A stretch of DNA of 64,000 nt from Collybia mongolica (lineage: Eukaryota > Basidiomycota > Agaricomycetes > Agaricales > Clitocybaceae): the NCBI GenBank assembly GCA_013420905.1, contig JAAXNY010000001.1:7068001-7132000 (forward strand), in the 5' to 3' direction. The position numbers were made by a program, and so were the translations under genes. Of the stretch, positions 45,047-56,642 are shown piece by piece. A model generated the notes under the pieces. It searched no databases and was not told the DNA's origin. It saw only the letters and a program-made list of their open reading frames with translations. The first letter of the stretch is position 1; each line of letters begins with the position of its first letter.

Positions 45047-45173
45047 GACACCATAAATAACAACCAGAACAATCAGAAGAAGTAACTCACAGTGCTGTGC
45101 TGTTTTAAAAATAACCAAGTGTGCTGCCAAGCATTGATAAGAGTTTACCCAGCTCTCTTGATATTGGCCAAGT

Positions 45174-46589
45174 AATAAGTAATGACATAATTGGCACAAA
45201 TGGTGTGCACACCAAGTTGTAGAGGATGAGTCAGTATTAAAACACAAGCCCTTGGCGCAGAAAGGTCTTGTTCTGTATAAAATTATAATTCTTTATAATA
45301 TTAAGTTGTTCGTATACTATAAATAGACCATAGATAGGTGGTGCAGAAGTAAGGAATCTTGACTTTGCACTACTATAAGATATACAAATTATATTTGTTG
45401 AAACACTATTGCATGTATGAATTAAGGATCAGATTGCTTCAATTGTCTTGATTAGAATTGTCTCAAAGCACTTGGCTAAAGAGATCACAGACTTGAAGAG
45501 TTCAGTTCACTTGAAACTTAGTACTTATATTGTCTATTTGAATTATTAGGCACTTGGCCTTTGGTGCACTTGGCACCTTTGTTTTAAAAAGTCACTTGGA
45601 CTGATTGATCCACTTGGGATCATTAATAATTGAATGTACACTTGGTACTCAATCTATTGGATCAAAAGATATTATAAAAATATACCTAAAGTCTTAACAC
45701 AAGTGTTAAGACTTTGTCTGAATCAAACCTGTCAAGAGATCATTGAACAGGCCTTGACTAGTACTATTAAAAACTTAGTGCTTTCATGCACTTGAACCTA
45801 AACTCAAATCAGGCAATTCCTACTGTTTATATGTTGTTTGCTAGATTTGGTGTGTGTGTGTATAAGCATGCTGATGCTATGAAATGTAATCTCTTATACA
45901 CACACACACACCAAATCTAACAATCAACACACAAACAGTAGGAATCACCTGTTTTGAGTTTGGGTTTGAGTACTTGAAAACACCAAGTTTTAATAGTACT
46001 AGTCAAGGCCTTTTTCACTGATCTCTTGACAGGTTTGATTCAGACAAAGTCTTAACACTTGTGTTAAGACTTTAGGTATATTTTTATAATATCTTTTGAT
46101 CCAATAGACTGAGTACCAAGTGTACATTCAATTATTAATGATCCCAAGCAGATCTATAACTCCAAGTGACTTATTAAACAAACAGTACCAAGTGCACTAA
46201 AGGCCAAGTGCCTAGTAATTCCAACAGACAATGCAGGTACTAAGTTCCAAATGAACTGAACTCTTCAATTCTGTGATCTCTTTAGCCAAATGCTTTGAGA
46301 CAATTCTAATCAAGACAATTGAAGCAATCCAATCCTTAATTTGTGCACACAATAGTGCTTCAACAAATATGATTTGTATATCCTATAGTATCTCTAAGTG
46401 GGGGCAAGATTCCTTACCTCTGCACTGCTTATCTAAAGTCTATTTATAGTGTACAAACTAGATATTATAAAGAATTGTAATTTTATACAGAACAAGACCT
46501 TTCTGTGCCAAGGGCTTGTGTTTTAATACTGACTCATCCTCTACAACTTGGTGCACACACCATTTGTGCCAATTATGTCATTACTTATT
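45174..46589. repeat. 1.4-kb inverted repeat (fold-back structure), about 695-bp arms
   Basis: The left arm (45174-45866) and right arm (45893-46589) are reverse complements over their whole length with modest divergence. A 26-base spacer separates them. Both arms share blocks in mirrored order. Examples are CACAAGCCCTTGG at the outer part, TGTACACTTGGTACTCA in the middle and the GTGTGTGTGTATAAG run at the centre. Each arm contains its own perfect 12-bp palindrome with a two-base loop (left one at 45689-45714). It could be a fold-back element, or two long terminal repeats in opposite orientation. A TATAAATAGAC box occurs in the left arm. Confidence 0.88.
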
Positions 46590-46599
46590 CTGTCAATGG

Positions 46600-46890
46600 A
46601 ATCCTAAAGGAGAAGGCCCCAGGATTAGATGTAAGGAACTAAGTGAGCCAGGACAGGCTCAAACAATCTTTGGGTCTGAAAGCCTCTTGTGTGAAGGACA
46701 TTCCCTGATGATGTGATCCACAGTTTCCACAGGGGTACCACAGTCACAGGCAGCCACATTCTCCCAGGAGAAAAAGTGGTCCTGGTAGGCTCCTGCAAGG
46801 GGTCATGTCACACCAAGTGCTCAGAGGGGAGAGCAATATGAATGGCAACACTTAGCCACACAGGGATGGGGGCACCTAGGGACTAAGTGG
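46600..46890. mobile_element. LINE-type retrotransposon fragments
   Basis: On the plus strand at about 46604-46630 the translation KEKAPGLD matches the KAPGxDGI motif of LINE reverse transcriptases. On the minus strand at about 46700-46800 the translation includes CDCGTPVETVDHIIRECP, a Cys/His cluster typical of the C-terminal end of LINE proteins after the RNase H domain. The two fragments are on opposite strands and both are short, so this is rearranged debris with no intact gene. Confidence 0.65.
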
Positions 46891-47239
46891 GCTTCATTGT
46901 GAGAAGGAGATCCAGGCTTAGTATATCGCAAAGGTGCTGTCTACAATCAGATGGCCCCATCTTATAGGTATAGTGGGGAATAAAGTTGGAAGCCTATATC
47001 AGCCCACTAGGGCTGTGCAAATAATACAGATGTAACACATCAGTAAGGAGTAAACCAATAACTATGAAAGGGGGTAAGACAGATGTCACAGAGTAGGTAG
47101 ATTTATACCAAGGTATCTTAAGGCATACAGTGGCATATGAGCAAGTATACAATAATGCAAGGTATATCTGAGCAACTAGATGTGGGGTGCATATGCACTT
47201 CCCTTACACTCCAATTGGTGTATAACCTGTAATGGCCTG

Positions 47240-48062
47240 TACTATTCTAACAGTAGATGTGTTATTGTGAAATACCTTGGAGTTCCAAGGGCCACCCTTA
47301 AAGTGACTTGGATGGATGTAAGGGGCTGTATTGCCAAGAGGCTCAGATAAGGAGCATTATATACAGTACAAACAACCATGCAGGGAAGGGTTGGGCATAG
47401 AGCCCTAGAGGCTTGGTAACAAGTAGAAATCCCAATCCAAGTCTATTGCAAAGGTGCCCTTCCATAGAGAGGAGGGGACACCTTATATACAGTATATTGT
47501 GGCTATGTCATGAAAGTTATATTCTCATCTTATATCCATCTTTTTGATCTTATCTTATCTCTTATCTAGGGGGATTGGCTGTTAATTCATCTATCTCCAG
47601 TAATTACAATTCTCCCATCATTCCCATCATTCCATTTCATCATTTGATTGATGCTGTGCACTACCCTGGTTATGTTTGGTTTACCTTTCTCCATATTTAT
47701 TCTACTCTGGTCCCCCTTAGGTAGTTGTATATATACTGCACCTCTAGCTACTTGTTCTGTAGTCTTGATCTCATCTATTCTCTGCAATACAGACAGGTCT
47801 CCTCAACTCCCTACCTCTTGTGCCCTCTCTACTCTTATATCTCTGATATCCTGCAGTGACTGTTATTGTTGCATTGCTGACAGGCTACATCTCAAGTAAA
47901 AACAGAATCTGATATCAGTAACTCTACTGATGCAATAGTCCATCTATGATATGTTAGTCTAGAGTAAATTACTATCTATCAAGGGGTTAAGGCAGTGCAT
48001 GTCAGGATGATAGATGTACAGTAACAGTGATGCTATGTGAGCTGTGCAATAATGATCCTGAT
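47240..48062 (-). repeat. Dispersed repeat, copy B
   Basis: The reverse complement of this stretch matches 640-1045 near the left end of the window. Matching blocks lie at 47340-47500 and 47905-48062. The intervening 390 bases are absent from copy A, so one copy has an insertion or the other a deletion. Confidence 0.75.
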
Positions 48063-48099
48063 GGCTTAGTCTTCCAGAGCTGCAGCCTTGAGGACATGG

Positions 48100-48500
48100 T
48101 GGAGAACCAGGGACCTAGCTCTGTCTCCAGTTAGCCGGATGGTTAGCAGGAGGCAGGCATTAACAGAACTAGTCTGTCCTGGGTAATGCAATGTGTCTGC
48201 AATCAGACATAGGACATTGATTGAGTCAGAAAACACATGGACCTATCTGATCTGTTGTATGCCCTCAATCATGGGAATCTGACAGACTCTACCTGCAATC
48301 ACTCATGGCTTGGTATTGTCAGAGGAAGCTAGGCTATGGGAAGCCCAGTCCTGCTATAGGTCATCATTAACCAGGTGTGCTACAAAGCAATAGCCTGATG
48401 GGTGAATGTAGATACAGATATGTGTACACAATGGCAACTGCATCCTGTCAGGTAGAGCTATCAAGGAAGGCACCCTGAAGTGAGGCCTGTCTTTTGCAAA
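48100..48500 (-). mobile_element. Decayed RNase H-like region of a LINE element
   Basis: The minus-strand translation, with several stops, contains IEGIQQIR, VHVFSDSINVL and TLHYPGQTSSVNACLLL in order. This resembles the RNase H domain of fungal LINE polyproteins (IHIFSDSTNAL-like motif, then a small-residue segment). Stops and shifts show it is dead. Confidence 0.55.
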
Positions 48501-48936
48501 AAAAATTCTTTCCTCTCCTTGGTGTCCCCCTGGAGGGGCAGGGTGAGGTCAAAGGTGACTTGAGCCTTGACAATATCCAAAAGGCATATACCAGGTTGGC
48601 TCAGGGGGTGAGTAGGATTGAGGTCTACAGAAATCAGTTCCTGTTGTCCCAGACATCTTTGGTGGCAGACTTGATGCACCCCCACATAGCAGGGGAGAGG
48701 TTTCTGATAGAGAACTTGTCATCCCCATCAATGAAGTTCTTGAAGGTATGTGAATGCTTTGGTGTACAAGTGACTTACAAGTCAATCATAGGCAAACCTG
48801 CAAGGGACTGCAGAGTCCCATTAGGGCTTGTTTGGAAAGTACCCATATTCCAGAGGGCAGTATGCCTCTGCATCTTGCACAGTGAGTCCCCACACTGAGT
48901 TACCTAAAGCGGCCCTAACAATTCTGTAGGGATCCC

Positions 48937-48942
48937 AAAAAA
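48937..48942 (-). terminator. RNA polymerase III terminator of the initiator tRNA
   Basis: On the minus strand the tRNA 3' end is followed after five bases by a run of six T residues, the standard Pol III stop. Confidence 0.8.
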
Positions 48943-48947
48943 GAATA

Positions 48948-49030
48948 TAGCAGCAACTTGTTTCGATCAAGTGACCTCGGGGTCACCAGGAAATATGGGC
49001 CCCGCGCGCTTCCAACTGCGCCATGCTGCT
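48948..49030 (-). tRNA. Initiator tRNA-Met (CAT) with a 10-nt intron
   Basis: The minus strand folds as a tRNA. The acceptor stem is AGCAGCA paired with TGCTGCT plus discriminator A. The D arm is GCGC-AGTTGGAA-GCGC. The anticodon stem CGGGG/CCCCG has the loop CCCATAA. The T stem ACTTG/CAAGT has the loop ATCGAAA. The A-U acceptor start, the ATCGAAA loop in place of TTC, and the CAT anticodon are hallmarks of the eukaryotic initiator. The sequence between the anticodon and the 3' half of the anticodon stem has 10 extra bases (TTTCCTGGTG) after position 37, the usual intron site. It starts translation by reading AUG on the 40S subunit. Confidence 0.93.
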
Positions 49031-49275
49031 CTTATTACATATCTCTAATCTTACATTAATTAATCCTGTGCAAGGCGCCATCAAAATCAGTCTGTAATTC
49101 TGAGGATAAGTAAACTTCATTCGGAGGACTTTGGCAAACTTGGGGGAGCAAGCTTCGTAATGCGCTCGAAACCCGCCCACCACGCTCCTGCTTTTCAATC
49201 ATCATTAGTAACGGGCTCCCTCGCCCCATCATATAACCACAAACCCCCCTTGCCTTCACCATTATCTAGCAAATC

Positions 49276-50217
49276 ATGGATCCCACCAAGATGACCATTG
49301 CCATTGCCAGGGCAGGGGACGTTGCGCGCTATCTCATCGACGAACTCATTGCCACGAGCTTTATAACATCATCCTCTTTTCGCGGGCGTCTCGACCGCCC
49401 TTCAATTCCATCCCCGGCATAACCCTGCACGTCATCCGTCATGAGGCTTCCGCCGTCCTCCCCCACCTGAACGCCTCTCGCGCCTCCGTCTTGTTTTCCT
49501 TCCTTCATACCAACGATCCCAAGGAATATGTGACTGCTCGCACGGAGTTACTTATTGCTTGCCAAAAAAGCGAAACATGCAGACGATTCGTGCCGAGCGA
49601 ATGCGGTGGAGATTTAGACAATCACCCAGATAAACCACGGTTCTATATCCCGACACAAGGGGTATCTAGAGAGGTGTTGAAGAGACAGACAGAGGTAGAG
49701 TGGATACTGGTGAACGGGGGATGGTTCATGGATTATGTTCACCCACTCGCAAAAAGCTACATGAAGTGTATAGTACCCGTGTGGCCTATAAACATCGAGA
49801 AACGTTCAGCTGTAATTCCAGGGACTGGGTAGGAGCCAGTTGGATTGACAGCAGCGAGAGATTTCGCTGGCTTGCCTAAAACTTGTTAAGGTTGAGAGGT
49901 AGGAAGCACATACATATGTCGCAGGAGAGATCACGACGTGGAACCGTATTATCGCGATCATGCGGAACCGGTACGCTGGAGCATGGGAAGTGCGATACCT
50001 AAACATTGAGGATATCGAGAGGGATTTGGTGGAGCATGAGGATGATGAGGATACGACAATCCTATGGAAGGCGTTTATGGATGAATTTAGTTATTCTGGG
50101 GCATCTGCCATTCCTTGGGATAAAGTGATGGCACAGAGGGTAAAGTACTTTGCAGGGGTAAAGTTCAGGACCATCGAGGAGTTATTAGATGATGGAAAAG
50201 TGATGGACACTGTCTAA
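49276..50217 (+). pseudogene. NmrA-like/isoflavone-reductase-like NAD(P)-binding protein, broken
   Basis: The start MTIAIARAGDVARYLIDELIA is a Rossmann N-terminus with the first glycine changed to arginine. The frame shifts before YNIILFSRASRPPFNSI. A good stretch follows (FVPSECGGDLDNHPDKP, GWFMDYVHPL, VIPGTG). There is a TAG at 49830-49832 where family members continue NEPVGLTAARD, and the conserved motif goes on after the stop. Two more shifts precede GEITTWNRIIAIMRNRY. No GT-AG intron removes these breaks without deleting conserved sequence. In intact relatives the protein binds NAD(P)H and acts as a reductase or redox sensor. Confidence 0.88.
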
Positions 50218-51197
50218 TTTATGACTTCATGCACACCTATGGGTTCGAAATGCCAAACTAGACTGATACTATAGTTTTTGACAAAGCGGTAATACGCAGA
50301 CGGCCTAACCCAGGAGGATGTGATGCGAGGGGTCGAACCCCTTCTTGAGCCTATTTGGCCACCACAACAGGTGGCAGAACTTCGGACGCAGGGGTTAGCT
50401 CACCACTGCTTCGCCACTTGAATGAGGTTCAAGAGGATAGTAGTGGATGGAGTGTGTCCAGAACTGACAGTATTCCTTCGACCCCTTGTTCGTCCCTGTG
50501 TACACTTCCTGCTTGCTACCATGATCGTATTCGATGCTTGTTCCCGGGATTGGAGGGGGGCGCCTGTGGGTAGACGGTTTGAAGCGCAATGAGCTGAACA
50601 GAAACCCCAGACTGTTTCCAAAGCAACCAATACCGTGCACGAGTGCGTACAAAAATACCAGGACCTGCCGAAGAACTACTGTCAGCTCTAGGTTGGGAGT
50701 AGTTGCGACGATAGAGCATAATTTGCAGTGACTTCAGTAGGCCCTGTTGACATCGTCCACGTAGCTAGATTTGTCTTTCATATTGTCATCCATTTGATGT
50801 CGATTTGGTGATTAGAAGTGGATTTTTTACGCAGCGCCCCTCCAATTTGCCATTCTGTCAACTAATGAGGTGCGCCATTGGGTGATGAAGGTTGTGTGGG
50901 CAGATGCGAATGTATTTTTAAGATACCCATAGCCGTCTTCTGGGCTTGGGTGCGCAAATGGGGGGAGGGGGGGAATATTACCTTCCCGATGATGGGTGGT
51001 ACGTGCAGATGGACGGCGGCCCCAAAAATTGGAATGGTACATATGATCGTTCGGCTGGCGTTGAGGTGGTGCCCTTATTCATTTTTTTAAAGTAAAGCTC
51101 AGCAAAGTCTTGCAAAGAATTTACCAGAGTGTGAGGCCACTAGTTCCTGGACCTGATCAATCAATTCGCTTTAGCTGGGCTGTGCAGGAGTGTCGAA
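50218..51197. other. Intergenic region, no supported gene
   Basis: It holds only short ORFs without motifs. A tRNA-like fragment with a B-box-like GGGTTCGACCCC is seen on the minus strand at 50321-50369, but it has no anticodon arm. The promoter of the CAF120-like gene must lie at the right end. Confidence 0.45.
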
Positions 51198-54100
51198 ATG
51201 TCCCTGTCAGGCCGGAATTCTAACTTACCAACGCAACCCGTCGACAAGCGAAGAACAAAAAATTCATTGCATACTCAACACTCATAGGCTCTACGTTCGA
51301 TTGGAAAGCTTGATTTTGGTGATGAGAAGTTTACACGTGTAAGTGGCTCGAGCAAGCAATTGGGTCAAATCCAAAATCTTCCCATCATCATCAACACAAT
51401 CCCCTGCCTGGATGCAGGCGCGGGACACACCGCCCGTTTCAGCCGCCGTTAACCCTAACTCTGATAACGTATTCGAGTTTCATGAGCAGCCTGCATATCG
51501 TCCACAAAACAGCCAGCTGAACCAGTATCAATTTCCTTCCACCGAGCTGCCGTCTAGTATGGCTCCCATTTTAGGTCAGACACCTCAACAAAGGCCACCC
51601 CTTGCAAACCAAACACATACTCGTTCCTCGTCCTTCTTCTCATTCCGTAACAGACCATTTTCAGATAACCAGAAGGGCCATCAGCACACAACGTCAATGG
51701 GAAATGGCGAGCATGCAGGAGTTCCTCAGCATGCATCGCCACAGTTCAATCCTATGCAAGGACGAGCCGGGCAACAGGCGACGATGTCTCCACAATACAC
51801 CCCCCCTCAGCAGCAGCAGGCAACACGGACGGCTGGCACATCACCACTTGCACGGTCTCCGTCGATGCAAGGCAATGCTCAGCCTCCAATGGCATCCCAA
51901 GCTCCAACTGGCCCAGTAGCCGCGCCACCCCTTCATCCTGAAATTCGATCGGTGGTTCAGCTCACTGCTGCGCATGCGCACAAAATCTACTTTTCTGGAC
52001 CTCTTGTTCGACGAGTCGAGCGCCAACCGGATGGCCAAAAACCTACCAAAGATGAAGGGTGGTGTGATGTTTGGGCACAACTGGGAGGAACCACGTTGAG
52101 TATTTGGGACATGAAGCAAATACAGGAGGCTAGTAAAGTTGGAAAGGAAGTGCCTCCGACATACGTAAACATGACGGATGCTGTGAGTGATCACAACGCG
52201 TCATTCTGCAATTCTGATGAATTCTTTTGTGTTTAGTTTGTTCAAGTTCTTGGTTCTATAACTGTCCCTGCTACTGCAAGTAGCCCGACGAAGAAATACA
52301 CAAATGTTTTGACTCTCAACACTGCAGGATCAAATCTCTTACTCTTTTCTTGTCCATCAACGACTGCGTTAATATCATGGGCTGCGGCATTGAGGTTATC
52401 TGCTTGGGAGAAGTCCCGCCTCGAAGAAATCTATACGGCCCATTTAATTCGGATAACATTAAGTGGTAAGCCCTTAACAAATGATATACTGGGTTTCGAG
52501 CTGACTACCTGCAGCTCGAGATGTTCCAACAACTCTCATCCATGGCCACATGGAAGGGTGGGTCCGCATTCGCATTGCGGGTCAAACAGATTGGAAACGA
52601 ATGTGGATGGTTGTGAACGCTGGAAGTGAAGGTGTCGCCCCTCCCCGTTCAGCAACTGGTGGAGGAGGTATCGGTGGGGTGCCAACACCTGTCACCCATG
52701 GACCGAAGAAAAAACGCATGTCAAACTTGTTTTCGCGTGATAATGCCACCCAACAACCTACTCTCCCGACGAAAGCCATGATCTCGATGTACGCCTCGCC
52801 CAAACCGAAGGATAAGAAAAAGTCGCTTTTATCCGTGAGGGATGTGACACAAGCGTTTGCAGTGTACCCTGAACGACCTGAATTGATTACCCGAAGTACT
52901 TTGATCAAGGTGGAGGGACTGCTTGGTGATGAAGAGACGGCAGGAGGAATGAAGGCTCGAGAAGGATGGTTATTGATCATGCCTGAGTTGGAGGGGGGCT
53001 TGGGTCAAGCAGCTGAAATGCTGAAATGGGTTGTTGGTGAGTACTGATTTTTTGGGTCTCGGGTACATTTTTCAGACCCATGATAACCACAGCTTTACAT
53101 GATGCGTTTGAGTTGTATGGCCGGCCTGAGGCTTGGACATGGGACCCCCGCGATCCGGTTTCACTCATGTTTGCTTATCCAGTGGGCCCGAGCAAAGATG
53201 TATGTTGATTGTTTCATTCCTTCTGGCTCATGGTTCTAATTATCCTCTAGCTCCTGTTCCTTGACCGAGAGCTTGCAGAAACCCTCGATCCCCGTGACGA
53301 TCGCACGTCGGCGGTGAGATCTCGCCTTATCAATATCCTCTTAGAACGCATGCGTGGACATGAGCCACCGTTGTCTCAGCACTCCGTGACATCAAACCAG
53401 TCGACGGACAGGCCCCCCACCCTTCCTCTCATCAGCACTCAGATTAGTAACAATGCTGGTTTCAATCCCGGTCCCACTTCGACCCCAAGTGGACCACAAC
53501 TACCTCCGTTAAGTTTTGGAGGATCAAGCCCACCTCAACCACCGTTAAGCTTTGCGGGACCAGCAACGCCACACGAGAAAAAGCAATTGAGCGCGATCAC
53601 GGAACGCAGTAGCCTTAATACCAACGGAAAGACCCCTCCAGCTGATGAAAGCACCAGCCATTTTCAATATGTGCATGGTGAGGCTAAATCTGCGGTTCCG
53701 GCACACGAATCATCGGTTTCCAACCGCCCTCTAGCGTCAAGCCCGGCTCCGGCAAGTCCAAAACCCACCGACCAGACTGGCTCTCAGCCAAGTAACGCTA
53801 ACATGGGGCCAGTTCGTCGAGGTCTCGATGCGCCGAATCAAATTCCCCCACGCTTCGAGGCTCATGGTCACTCCAATACGAACATGAACAGGTCGTTCAA
53901 CGACTCAAGCCCTAAGGGAGTGCTGAGTCCAGCTCAAGTTCAGCTTCCACTTTCTCCCACATCTGAGGCCCAGTCAACATATTATGCACCTCCTGAGCTC
54001 GTACTTGAACCTCGACCAGGGACAGCCTCAGTTCTAACATCGCCGCACTCTGAAACACAATCCTACCATTCACCCCCTGAGCATGCACCCACATCTGCAC

Positions 54101-56642
54101 TCGAGCCACCGAGAAGGACAGCTTCAGTCCTAACCTCTCCGCACTCGATCGCAGATAGTGATGACCCCTCGCCCCGACATTTGTCAGACAAGGCTTCTGA
54201 TCGGGCTTCTGTCCTTACATCTCCTCATTCTCCTCAAGGAATTCCTCAGAACCGAGAGCTTCCCGGACGTTTCGCGTCGACAGCCCCAACCTCACTGATC
54301 ACACCTCAACAAAGCTCTCCCGCAGCTGCTCTTGTCCGTTCATCTCCTACGACACATGTGAAGGAGTCAAACGATATCTACAACGAAGCCGGAGCCCTCT
54401 TTTACGTGCAACAAATCGAGCCGGAGAGTAATAATAGTCAGGGCCAACTCCACCGTGTGCCAACAACAATTGCCGAACAAGATGATGATAGTTCTTCTTC
54501 CTCACATTATGATTCATCTCAACCAACAACCGCACATCTTGGACCTTCAAGTCCAGGTGGTGGTCAAGACTCTAGATCACCCCCCGTCCGGCAGAGCACC
54601 CCTATGGCATTTGTTGAACGCTCTTCACCAAAAGCCAGTAACTCGGCAACGAGCATCCCGGTTGATCGGTTGAGCCCGTCATCACGACCAGGGCTGGGAC
54701 GGAAGCCTTCAGGGGCACGTGCCCAGGCAACACGGTCTTATGGCGGAGACGGAATTTCTTCCTCTCACCAGCTCACTGAGGAGGAAGAAACGCAGAGCGA
54801 AGATTATACAGATAGTCCGCGAAATCATATGGCTCAAGCCCAAGCGCAACCCCCCACATCATCCGAAGACCCAAATCTGGACGCCTTGGCTGCTCTGTCC
54901 TATTTGGATGCTGATGAAGAAAACCCTCCATCCCCAAGACAAGTCAGGGTAGAACCACTTAACGTTCGATCTACAAATAAAGCTCCGTCTCCTCCTCCTC
55001 AACCGGTCAAGGAATCCACTTCTCATTTCAAGTCCTCCTTCGCACCTTCAAAACAGGCTGCGGAGCGGAAGGCCAAGGCTCAGGCTCAACAAGCAGCACA
55101 CCACGCTGCTGTTCACAAGCCTGGCAGATCTAGTGCAAAGGCGAAGAGGAAGTCCCGGATTGCCGGTGCATGGAACGAGAGTAGCGATGAAGACGAAGAA
55201 GAAGAAGAAGATGATGACGAGGATGAGGTTGACTCCGACGGCGAGCACTTTGCAAATAAGCAAGCCAATACTTCAGGTGTTCCATCATCAACCAATACTC
55301 CTCAACATCGTCAGAATCAAGCTCAATTTGCGGAAATGAGCTTGGAAGTCCCTCAAAGCTTTTCCCACTTACGGCCACCCCGAACACTGCCTCAGATACC
55401 TGCAAATCAAAATTATCGTATGTTCCAACAAAAATTCATTTTCGCCGTAGTCTAACGACAATTTAAGCTGAGGAACTCAATCCCCCTCCACGACGCATGC
55501 AATCTGACCAGTACTCTGAGCCGGGGCGGCGCACGTACCATGATGGAACCCAAATTAGGACTCAGGCAGAATTCCCTCAACCTGGTGTAGCTCGTCAGTC
55601 TATGTGGAGCCAAGTCCTCGAGCCTGGACGTACACCTGGAGCACCCCATGAAGCCCCGAACACCCGGGATACCTTTGTTCAACTGGAACCCGCCGAAACT
55701 ATGACCAAGGCTTTCACTCCCCAGGGTTTACTTTCGGCTGGGATACAGGACAAGCAAGATCGATCAGCTAAAAGGCAAGAGGAACTCGCTCGCGAAACTG
55801 GCGCATCGCTTATCAATGTACCGAACAAACCGCCCCCACCCCAGATGGGTTTGCTTGGTGCAATTACTGCTCACGAAAGAGATAGAAAACGAGAGGGCGG
55901 TGTTGGTGCTGCCCTCACTGAACGTGAAAGGGAGAAACGGCTCGCAGAGGAGAGGCAGCGTCGATTTGACGATCATCAACGACAGCAGCTTGACCAGATG
56001 CAGCAGGGTGGATCCATGTACAGCGGTCAATTCCCTGGATACAACATGATGGGGAACCCCATGATGATGATGAACCCTATGATGGGCATGAATCCTATGA
56101 TGACTGGAGGCGGTTTGTCACCTATGATGACTGGTGGGGCGATGGCGCCCATGATGACCGGCTTTCCAGGCATGATGCCCGGGTACAATCCCCAACACAT
56201 GTTCGCTGCGCAACAAGCTGCTCAAGCTTATCAGCAGGCGATGATGGCGTTTTCAGTCGCGGGCTCGCAAGTGGGTGGTGACGGAGGCGGAAGCCCATCA
56301 CAGCTTAATCCTGCTATGACGGGAGGAAATATGGCAGGATTTGACCCTCGTATGTCGATGATGGGAATGCCAATGATGGGTGCGCCACAGATGGGAATGG
56401 GGATGCAAATGACGGGAATGTCTGGGTTTGACCCGAGATTTTCGCCTAACATGAATGCCAGCCCTCAGGGGAACGCGAACGACCCCGGACTGTCCCCTCC
56501 TGGAGTCCTCGGTGGTCCAATTCAAGGCCATTTCCCGTCGGGGAATAGCTCACCTGTGAGACGCGGCTCTCCATTGACTCGCTCAAGCGATACTCCCGAC
56601 AACGGACGGGAACCATCTCGCCCGACTAGCCCAAAAGCTTGA
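51198..56642 (+). CDS. CAF120/Skg3-like PH-domain protein
   Basis: A large multi-exon gene, roughly 1,600 residues. After a low-complexity N-terminus the PH-type region starts at HPEIRSVVQLTAAHAHKIYF and continues with DEGWCDVWAQLGGTTLSIWD. A second segment reads MEGWVRIRIAGQTDWKRMWM, with PERPELITRSTLIKVEG after it. This domain order matches fungal Caf120/Skg3, an associate of the CCR4-NOT complex. The C-terminal half is disordered, Ser/Pro-rich with repeated TSPHS motifs, an acidic patch and a Met/Gly-rich tail (NPMMMMNPMMGMNPMMTGGG). Assignment beyond the PH domain is uncertain. The 51198 start (MSLSGRNSNLP) needs two introns before ARDTPPVSAAV and is the weakest part of the model. Confidence 0.75.

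Larger units (their letters stand above)
43450..48930. repeat. Repeat island: retroelement debris, inverted and tandem repeats
   Basis: AT-rich sequence without any intact gene. It contains the 121-bp tandem duplication, the 1.4-kb inverted repeat, LINE fragments, and copy B of the dispersed repeat listed separately. Stop codons are dense in all frames, and the base composition differs from the flanking genes. A part rich in GACTA/TGACT words lies at 43980-44220. Confidence 0.8.

Noticed and set aside
45689..45714. A small perfect hairpin considered as a terminator
   Set aside because: It occurs in both arms of the inverted repeat and follows no gene; eukaryotic Pol II does not use such terminators.
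48494..48898. A 134-codon plus-strand ORF in the repeat island
   Set aside because: No family match by eye, and it lies opposite the decayed LINE fragments, so it is likely a shadow of repeat DNA.
49830..49853. An intron starting GTAGGAGCC to explain the stop in the NmrA-like gene
   Set aside because: It would be about 24 nt long and would remove the conserved NEPVGLTAAR segment, so a nonsense change is more likely.
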